DNA of 64,000 nucleotides from Sternotherus odoratus (taxonomy: Eukaryota > Chordata > Testudines > Kinosternidae), in contig JAVMKO010000001.1 of the NCBI GenBank assembly GCA_032164245.1, forward strand, positions 13,863,603-13,927,602, read 5' to 3'. The translations under genes were made by a program, and so were the position numbers. The first letter of the stretch is position 1. Every line of letters begins with the position of its first letter. A model generated the notes under the pieces. It saw only the letters and a program-made list of their open reading frames with translations, ran no database searches and was not told where the DNA came from. Shown here piece by piece: positions 55,868-64,000 of the stretch.

Positions 55868-58624
55868 TGACACAGAAGGTGATACACGGAACTATATAAC
55901 TACAACTATATAACTATACTGAAAAGCTGTCCTCTGCTTCCAAAGTCACTGCCCTCCATACCCAGCGGTTTAACAAAGTGCCTTTTGCTCAACGGGTGTC
56001 TGATTTGTGAAGGGAATAGTCCTTTAAGCACCCCAGCAGCAGCAACGATGTCCCATTAAATTAAAAGCAAACCCTCAACGCTTCTGGGATGCGGAGATGT
56101 TACACTCACCCAGGAGTTTTGCAGAGCTCAAAATCCCTAACCTGATTTCATATATTCATCTGAAAGAGACACAAAGTGGCTGTCTGACAGCAGCAATGCA
56201 AAGAAGATTCTCTCTGGGAGTGGGGCGTTTTCTTTACTGTGTGGAGGAAACAGTGTCAATACACCATTTGTCTGAGTTTTTTCCCTGCTGAGATACTGTA
56301 TCACTTTGTCCCGGTTTGCTAAATGCTTAGCCTCCAGGTAAAATGGATTGAGGTATTCGCCAGATCAAGTCACATTATATACATCAAGAAAATAGCTCCC
56401 CCCCCCCCCATGGCATCCTGTTGTATTTAACATCAGCAGGGAGGGAGTTGAGTTCATCTTATAGGGAGATTCCAAAGTCCTTCATAGATTTTTTCCCTGT
56501 TGAACCCTTGATAGGAAAAGCAAGGGGTCTAATTAAAAAACAAAGCTTTGTTATAGTTTTATCGACGGAATTATGCATAAACAATGTCCTCTCTCAGTAG
56601 ATCAAAGGGCTGGTTTGTTAGGAACACACGGAGCTGCCTCATACGCATGACGCTTTCCAACTAACAGATGCAATTCTGTTCCCTACCTGTCGCTGAACCC
56701 CAGAGTTATTCCATCACAAACTGCAGCAGAAAATACCGTAAGAGAGGTGAGTGAGTGGCCCTTGAATTGCAGCATCCACAAGAACTAGGGGAAACAGCAC
56801 ACCCTAGTGTTCCCTCTGCTTCCATCCAGCTTTCAAGGGAGAGAGACAGAAAACTGGCACTTGATTCAAAACGCTCCAATCACAGCACTTGTTAGGAGGC
56901 AAAGGTTTTATCCATAGCACCACCTCCACCATTTGAAACTCCTGATATTTTTAACCTCCCTGTAGATTTGCATTTTGATCTGCTTCAGTGTCTTTCCTGC
57001 ACCTCGTTTGCTTTTGCATTCTAACTAGTGGGATCTTGTGCCCCGAAGGAAATCTTTTATTCAACACGCTCTGCAGAAGGCAAAGTCTCTCACTTAGATG
57101 CTTAATTCCAGTGATCCAGGCTCCCATGATTGGTTTCAAACTGGTCACTGCATAGGAGTTTGGGAAAGGGCACATTGGAAGGGACTTTGCTACATTTTCA
57201 TTTTCCTCTGGAGCACCCAGCAGGCGAGCTAAGGTCATCCGGGAGTCTCATGTAATCAGTTTCCTGTGACTGTAGGGAGGCTGGGGGCATTGAAGGACCC
57301 TGGTTCTGTCCTCTCTCTGTCTGATTCATGATGTCCTTGCATTTTGACACTGCCAATTCATTCCCCCATCTACCTACAGTAGCATCATACATTGTGAGTC
57401 AATAATAAAAATTGATTCCATACAATGCCCCCCTGGCCAAGCCAGTGTAGCTTGGAATCCTCTACACAAGCCCAGCAGCACCTGAAACCCCTTCTTGGGT
57501 ACTATCCGAGTGATCCACACATCCAAGACCACGAGTCTCCCCCACTTTTCCTGCTGTGTCCAAGAGACCCCCAAAGGGAAAGGCACCAGCCCTAAGGATC
57601 TGTACTGTCTTGGTGTACTGTAACAACGTGTACTGTAACAATATAACTTCTAGGGCTCCTATCTGCTCATCTGTCCTGTCCACTGGCAAAAAACTTACTT
57701 CTTCTCAAACTATGCATATAAATAAAATCCAAAAATCACATTACAATGAGCCAGCCCTGAAAATGTGCCACATCTTGCCTAGCCCTTGCTCCATGCTGAA
57801 AGTGGTGGCAGTGTAAACACTTCTTAGTCTCTCTCTCTCTCACCCCCGCTTCCCTCACTCCCCACACCATATGTTGAAGGAGATCTCTTAGTCTTCTACT
57901 AAACTGTATGGATAGATGTCCTGGCAATCTATGAAAAGCTGATTCTTTCTCAGTTGTCCACACCATCTGGGAACCTCTCTCCCTGTCCTCCCAAATTCAA
58001 TTATTTTTTACTGCTGGATCTAGAGAGATGCTCAGTTCCGAGTCTGCATAACCCATAACTGACCATGCCCAACACTATTGCCCTCTAGATAATTGTTGAC
58101 CTCCCAGTGCCATTTTTTTATTTCTTTGCCTGGGCACCAATTAAGTGCTCATGTGATCCCAGCATATTTCCCCACCTTGTTTCACCCCAAGACTTTGGAC
58201 CTTCCAATTTTCAGGGGATTACGTGCAAAAGAGAAAACCGGCCAGCCGTGTTTAACATTTTCTCCCAGTCTCTCAGTTCCCTGGGGAAATTTCATTTGAT
58301 CTCAGGTTACCGTGTATAGAAATCAGCAATTTAATATACAGCCTTTTTTGTGTGCGCTAATTTCAGATGCTGAATCTTATTTGATCATATTACACTGCAA
58401 GTCACTGGAAAAGAATGAAATCACTCCCAGTTTAAGATGCCAATTGTTCCCTAAGGCAGGTGGTATTTCTTTGTCTGTCCATCCCTTATTTCCGGTAAGG
58501 TTTTTTGAATAGGCAATCTAGAGGCCTGGCCCCAATGAAACAAAAATTTCATGCTAATTTATGTACCTATTCACCTAACCACACAAGAACATGCTTAACT
58601 TCAAGCACATACTTCAGTTTCACA
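55868..58624. other. Gene-free stretch; POU/SOX/TCF-like cluster
   Basis: A C run lies at 56399-56409 and a short (CT)n at about 57829-57842. At 56566-56612 ATTATGCATAAACAATG (POU- and SOX-like words) and AGATCAAAGG (a TCF/LEF match) lie within 50 bp. No gene is supported. Confidence 0.4.
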
Positions 58625-58820
58625 GACAGACTTCAATCTAAGAGAAGATTGAGAGGAGACTTGATCACAGTCTGGAGGTGCCTGCACGAGGAAGAGATTT
58701 CTGAGAGCAGAGATTTCTTTAATCTGTTAATGCAAGAATTACTGGGTGAAGTTCTGGGGTTTGTGTTACACAGAAGGGTCAGCCTACGTGATCCGAATGG
58801 TCTCCTCTGGCTTTAAAAGT
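58625..58820 (+). mobile_element. CR1 LINE 3' end, short and decayed
   Basis: The translation QSKRRLRGDLITVWRCL followed by SRDFFNLL retains the RRLRGDLI motif of the CR1 C-terminus. The tail CCTACGTGATCCGAATGGTCTCCTCTGGC resembles a CR1 end. Confidence 0.65.
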
Positions 58821-59508
58821 TGATGATTGAGCATCTACCCAAGTGGTTTGCTACATCAGGGCCATAATACTGAAGAACAAAGCAAGTTTGTTAATTACTA
58901 TTATTACCGGCGAAGCTTTAACAGAATTGAAAATAATACAGCTGGCAATTTATTTTATATGTAGATTGTATCTATGCTAATGAGCTCCAAAAATAGCCAT
59001 TGAAATGGTAGAGTTAAACCAGTGAACAACATTGCACAGATATTTTATACTGAAAATCTTTTTCACTAATGAAATGTCCAGGAGAATGTAATGTGGCTAT
59101 TCATTACTTAGCCTAATGAACCAATTTTTGTACCACAGTATTCTTGCATGGAAGATTCTTGGGACCTGATTCTTCTCTCGCACCAGTCAATCAGATAGAA
59201 GAGGAAAGGAAATATGTCTTATCTTGCTTTCCTGATCATGGTAGGGAGAGGAGAGGGAAGTAAAGAATAAATCGGGATGGGAGAAATTATGGGAAAAGGA
59301 AGCAGCAAAGACAGGGACGTGAGGAGGAACGATTGAAGGGTGATGGTAAGTCAGAAGATTTTTGTGGACATGCAAGGTTGCTTTGAATCAGGCCCTTACT
59401 GTTATCTTGATTAAGGGGCTGGATTGGATCTCAGATTATGTAGGATCAATTCCTAGCTCTGCCACATTGAAATCTCTGTCCCTGGAGGTTTTAAAGAATG
59501 GGTCAGAC
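58821..59508. other. Gene-free stretch; possible enhancer-like sequence
   Basis: At 58890-59130 the sequence is AT-rich and repeat-free, with ATGCTAATGAG (octamer-like) next to CCAAAAATAGCC (MEF2/CArG-like) at 58973-59000. No coding signal is seen. Confidence 0.4.
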
Positions 59509-59640
59509 CAGGGGTGGGCAAACGTTTTGGCCCAAGGGCCACACCAGGGTTGCAAAATTGTATGGAGGGCCACGTAGGGAATCTGCCCCCCTCCCAGCCC
59601 CCTGACTGCCCCCCTCAGAACCTCCAACCCATCCAACGAC
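59509..59640 (+). mobile_element. 5' end of a hAT (CAGGGGTGGGCAAAC type), right end missing
   Basis: CAGGGGTGGGCAAACGTTTTGG is followed by GGGCCACACCAGG and CCCTGACTGCCCCCCTCAG. The head matches a common reptilian hAT. The inverted right end was not found, so the copy is truncated or its right part was deleted. Confidence 0.65.
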
Positions 59641-60699
59641 ACACTAGCGAAGAACAAGATCAAGGAGAGAGGACTGGTGCTTATTACAAATTACAGCTAT
59701 TGGAGACGCCTCGTTAGATTAAGTGGGAGGAGATTGCTTTTCTGTCCGCTGGCAGAGGTCCGCCATGGTCCAAACCTCAGCTTGTTGGAAGGATTCTTCA
59801 TCAACTGAAAAGATGCTTCTCAGATCAAAGAATGTTTCCAAATCAACCAGTCATGGGCAGCAAGGGGACTGTCGCCGTATTTCCTGGGGGATACCTGGGG
59901 AAGGTCCTAGAGCTGCTGCATGCAGACTAGAAGGCTGCTTTCCCAAGAGGGTTGTGGGTGATTTCTGGATGTGCCGTCCCAGAACTGAAACTTATTTAGC
60001 TTCACTCGAGTCATTGCAAAGGGACTGATTATTCACGACTCTCGAGGCACTAGTTCCGTCTGGGACTTGACGGGGAAGTATAAATAGCTCTGCAGCTGCT
60101 CCACAGAGGTATTCCTAAGTTAAAGCCTGTGTCAAGGTATCACTAATTGCTCAAATTATTGCTAGTCTTAACAGGGAAGCCAATTACGTCAGTGAGCCTT
60201 GCACTAGTTCTAGCCACAAATGATCTATGTCCACAACGTTAACGCCAACAAACAATTATATAGGGAAACAATGAAACATGAAAAGTGGGGATAAATGTCA
60301 AATTAAAAACAATCCCGCCTGGCATATTGGTTCTGGCAAAACAAAAGTGATGCTCAGTGGAAACGGGAAACTTTTTAAAGGGGAGTGGAGCATGCGCAGG
60401 ATTCTGCTCAGAGCAGTTTTGAACCATGATTTTGGAAACCGAACTGAACTGGTTTTCTCCCTGGCTAGTTGCAGTGAAGCTCTGGGCTAGCCTCAGTTCG
60501 GCTGCATCTCCGGCAGACACCATCATCAGCCGTGGCTTATTTTCCTAGGATAGCCAAGACTTCTGGAGAAGTAGAGTCTGAATTATGATCCCAAGATTTC
60601 AATGGAGGAGACTCCTGCAATGGCACAGTGAATGCTGCTCTAAGCTCCTTTTCAGAGGCATTGGCCCAAATTCATCCTTGTTGTAATTTCACTGGACTT
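59641..60699. other. Gene-free stretch with a TATA-like site
   Basis: At about 60077 GTATAAATAGCTCTGCAGC resembles a TATA box, but no exon or LTR end could be tied to it. Confidence 0.35.
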
Positions 60700-60925
60700 A
60701 AAAGACAAATGATAATACTTAGCTCTTACACACTGCTTGTCAGCAGGTGATCTCAAAGAACTTTACAAAAGGACACCAGTATCATCATCTGAACTTGACA
60801 GATGGGGAAACTGAGGCACAGAGTTTAAGTGACTTGGCCTAAGTTACCCAGCAGGCCAGTGGTAGAACCAAGAAGAGAACCTTGCGCTGAGTCCCACTAT
60901 CCATCAGGCCACATTGCCTCTCACA
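60700..60925 (-). repeat. MIR/CORE-SINE, minus strand, well preserved
   Basis: GATGGGGAAACTGAGGCACAG, GTGACTTGGCCTAAGTTACCC and AGGCCACATTGCCTCTC occur in order after a tail region with ATCTCAAAGAACTTTAC. This is the complement of the MIR consensus order. Confidence 0.82.
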
Positions 60926-60948
60926 GTTACACAAGTGATACATTTGGC

Positions 60949-61018
60949 CCAGTACGTCCCCTATAGACATAAAACCAATGGAGTTAAAGTGGCTTTACAA
61001 CAGTGTAAATGAGGCCCA
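60949..61018. repeat. Old palindromic repeat
   Basis: TTTGGCCCAGTACGTC faces GTAAATGAGGCCCA around CCAATGGAGTTAAAG. Confidence 0.4.
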
Positions 61019-61029
61019 ATGCCTCCAGC

Positions 61030-61150
61030 TTTCATAGACTTTAAGGCCAGATGGGACCATTACATCATCTAATCGGATTTCAAGAAGTCTTTGACTTGAC
61101 TGATCCATCCTGCGCTCCAGCTTCCAATACATCCTAGGCTCCATGAACCA
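61030..61150 (-). mobile_element. CR1 LINE 3' end, minus strand
   Basis: TTCATAGACTTTAAGGCCAGATGGGACC then ATCATCTAATCGG (with mismatches) is the complement of the CR1 terminus, as at 23680. Confidence 0.75.
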
Positions 61151-61606
61151 TAAAAGAGCTCCTGGTTTGCGAGCCAGGCAAAGGAGGGGTTAAGGCTGTA
61201 AGAAGATCACAGACTGGGATTTTGTTTCAGAACCCGTAACCTGGAACACACACCATAACTTCTGAAAGTTGTTCCAAATCTGAGTGGCATTGAGACCCTG
61301 TGTGTCAAGTTGCAATGCCGCTCACTCAGAATATGCTGGAGCTTGTGTGTGAATGCACCGCCCGTTTCCGTTGTTCTGTTCGTTGGGTGTTTTACGGTAT
61401 GGGAACTGACCACACCTTTAAGAAAACAGTTGCCACAACTTTTGAAGCCCCTTCTCCCCCCACAAAAGAAGCACAGTGTTCGGTCAGCCTTAGGAATGGC
61501 AAGATTTCTGCAAACATGGAGGCTTCAGAACTGGATTACGATGCCTCAGCTAGAACAAACAATTTGGTTAGCGAAAGACCGTATTAAATTCAAGTTACAC
61601 CATCTT

Positions 61607-61733
61607 TAGGGTGGGACCAGATGTCAAATGTGAAAAATCAGGGCAGGGAGGTAGGGGAAATAAGTACCTGTTTAAGACAAAGCCCCAAACATCGGGACTA
61701 GCCCTATGAAATCAAGACATCTGGTGGCCCCAA
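61607..61733 (-). mobile_element. 127-bp hAT MITE (TAGGGTGACCAGA family), older copy
   Basis: TAGGGTGGGACCAGATGTC and GACATCTGGTGGCCCCAA are the decayed ends. The 8-mers ACCATCTT (61599-61606) and CCCATCTT (61734-61741) are a duplication with one change. The body is the complement of the 11229-11350 layout (AATGTGAAAAATCAGGG, then CGGGACTAGCCCTATGAAATC). Confidence 0.82.
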
Positions 61734-61741
61734 CCCATCTT

Positions 61742-63214
61742 CCTCCTGACATTGGCGCCCTTTATTTTTGCTTATACTTAACCTGTGAACTTTAATGTTA
61801 AACAACCCTGTTTATTCTTCCCATTTTTCTAACAAACACTGGGGTTTTCCATGTAAGGGAAACGGCTCCTAACTGATATGGGCTACACAATTCATTGGAC
61901 TCCTGCTCACTGTTCTAAACTTTCCCCCATCACTGCACTGCCCGTGCGGGCTATCGTTCCAGCTGCAGGAGTCAGCATTCTGGTGTCAGATCTGGGGAAT
62001 CCTGATACAAATCGGTAAACCTTTGTCTTCTACCCTCCTGAAGAAAATGGAAATATTCCTGCATTACAGAATACCGGCCGGCTAGCAGAAATGCCAGCCC
62101 ATCTGCAGGCTTTCAGCAAGACTCCACAAGTGTCAGTGTTTATCAGTGCATAGAGTGCTTCCAAGAGTACTATGAATATGAACAAGACCAATAACATAGT
62201 GCACGTCTGTCATGTCTTTCACCTGAATTCTCACAGCGGTTTGTGTAAATTCATCAATAACCCCCTTGTAGTACTCCAAGTACCGGACAGATCTTGCATC
62301 TTGGTTAGTCACTTACCCCTGTGCAAAGTACGTGTAAAATGTAAGCATTGTGATGCGAGTGTGATGGTCACCATTATTTATCATCAGCCAGGACCCTCAG
62401 AACGAAAGCAGGAGTAGCTACAGCTTGAGCTGATGAGCCAGGATCTGCGGATGGGGGCTGTAACAGAGTCACATCCTCTGTGGATCAGACTCAGTAGGTT
62501 AGAGTAGCATTTTAAATCCAGTTTGCAGAGCATTACGTGACAAGAGGCAAGGCTGTGGAGAAATAGGTCCCAAAACTTCTCCTAAATATTATAATAATAG
62601 GAACAAATAAAGCCCTGAATTTGCAATTGGATCCACACAGACAGACCCTTGTGCCTGCAGAGAGCCATATTGCAGGATCAAAGAAAGTCCATGGACCTCT
62701 CCTACCAGGCACCACATCTACTGATTTTAAATTGGCCCTAATAATCTATTAGAGTTATTTGTTCTGTGCCAATAATCTGATCAAGCTATGATGTACCCAA
62801 AAATAGACACTTCCTGTCCAGAAAAGGCTGCAACCCAAAAGATGGACATATAGAAGACGGGATACACAAGGAAATCTAGAGATCTGGATTGTTATTTTCC
62901 TCATAATTATAAACTCACTTCTCCTAGACCTTGATGAAGATGTTTTTAAAAAGGACTTATCTTAAGAGACTTGGGAACATGGTTTCTTGTTTTGATTAAT
63001 CTAAAAAACATGCTTGGGCTATATAAAAACAGATGAATGCCCATTGGGCATATGTGACCCTAAATCATTCCGCAAAAATGATGTCTATGCAAGAAACAAG
63101 GGTAGAATAATATTACACCCTAGAGTGTTCACCATTCATAAGTCAGCTAACAATATTCTGCGATACATAGAATAGGATAGACCTGTGCTAGTTAATGTGC
63201 AGTAAACTCTGGGT
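61742..63214. other. Gene-free stretch
   Basis: Nothing recognised. Confidence 0.4.
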
Positions 63215-63425
63215 AAATCCATTAATGGCTATTAGTCAAGATGGGTAAGGAATGGTGTCCCTATCTCTGTTCGTCAGAGGATGGTGATGGATGGCAGGAG
63301 AGAGATCACTTGATCATTACCTGTTAGCTTCACTCACTCCGGGACACCTGGCATTGGCCACTGTAGGTAGACAGGATACTGGTCTGGATGGACCTTTGGT
63401 CTGACCCAGTACGGCCATTCTTATG
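63215..63425 (+). mobile_element. CR1 LINE 3' end
   Basis: AATCCATTAATGGCTATTAG, GGAATGGTGTCCCTATCTCTG, GATCATTACCTGTTAG and CTGACCCAGTACGGCCATTCTTATG follow the same order as 760-983. Confidence 0.87.
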
Positions 63426-64000
63426 GGCAAGAGCTGATTTGTAATGAGCATCCTTGTATATTCTTTACGCTCTACAGAGCAGAGATTTTTGGTCTCCCTG
63501 GTGAGCATTAGATTCAGTAATCTCATTAACAAATAACAGGATTGATGCATGCTTCCTCCCACACAACAATCTGAACGTTTGCCTCTGTAAACCTTTGGAA
63601 AACAGCTCCATATGGGATGGAACTGCTGAGATAGTCAAAGTCTGTGTAGTGTTTTGATTGTGCATAGATATTTCCCTTTTCGTCTTACATGCCCACAGTA
63701 CAGCAGGGAAGAAAATCCAGCAACCAAAGCTAGTGTGTGTTTGTTAACTGGTGCATTAAAATGTACTGCATGTACCTCTGCTTCCCTAACCACGGCAATC
63801 AAGAGCTGAAACATTACTCACAGCAAAGACCAGTGGCTTCAAGATAATTAACAGCAGCATGTCTTGCAGGAAAACGCAAGAGTCATCGCTTGCTGTAACC
63901 TAGCCTTAATTTATTTAATCTTCTTAGCGAAGTGTAGATTACATCACCCCAAACCAACCTTGAAAGCTCCTGATCGGCTACATCAATAACGTGAGCATCA
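63426..64000. other. Gene-free stretch at the window end
   Basis: Nothing recognised. Confidence 0.4.

Noticed and set aside
60070..60095. TATA-box promoter (TATAAATAG)
   Set aside because: No transcription unit, LTR border or downstream exon could be linked to it. A single word is too weak for a promoter call.

Overview
The window looks like non-coding genomic DNA from a turtle (Testudines). It carries many copies of amniote and turtle-type interspersed repeats: CR1 LINE 3' ends ending in the TTCTTATG or TCTATGAATC style, tRNA-derived SINEs with the box-B-like block TAGCCGTGTTAGTCTG, CORE-SINE/MIR relics, L2 and RTE-type LINE fragments, LTR elements, and a very rich set of non-autonomous hAT elements with 8-bp target duplications. 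The species call is inference from repeat families, made by recognition without a database search. I see no intact protein-coding gene, rRNA, tRNA, CRISPR array or bacterial operon. Nearly all open frames are short; the longest (306, 242 and 213 codons) lie in purine-rich or GC-rich tandem repeats inside transposons.

Layout. 0-10 kb: a MITE and a CR1 3' end, then a quiet stretch, then a 2.2-kb hAT (5572-7738) with a second hAT nested inside it, an LTR-like element (7992-8578) and another hAT (9459-9829). 10-25 kb: a MITE nested in a relative, MIR copies, a 122-bp hAT MITE, a SINE, a decayed 0.5-kb tandem array, a minus-strand LTR-like element with a 49-bp minisatellite (19610-20589), a SINE and a MIR. 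25-37 kb: mostly old or unique sequence, with one composite locus at 29034-30922 where a CR1 was hit by a solo LTR and by a hAT, both with target duplications. 37-45 kb: a 1.5-kb hAT (37154-38698) carrying a decayed piece of a conventional protein kinase C gene plus two large inverted repeats, then a CR1 LINE, a minus-strand LTR, an L2 split by a solo LTR, and an RTE fragment. 45-64 kb: SINEs (one internally inverted), a GC-rich hAT-Charlie-like element, a Ty3/gypsy integrase relic, a 1.7-kb hAT with exon-like inserts, and scattered CR1/MIR relics.

There is no pathway here. What links the parts is transposon history: several hAT families (TIRs TAGGGTGACCAGA, TAGGCTGACCATA, TAGGGTTACCATA, CAGGGCCGGCTC, CAGGGGCGTAGCC, CAGTGGTTCTCAA) inserted repeatedly and picked up internal sequence, including at least one host gene exon. 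The best candidate for something new is the 37154-38698 element, with a transduplicated PKC C1-domain exon and its splice donor present in three tandem copies. Long gene-free stretches were read and contain at most candidate regulatory sequence, flagged at low confidence.
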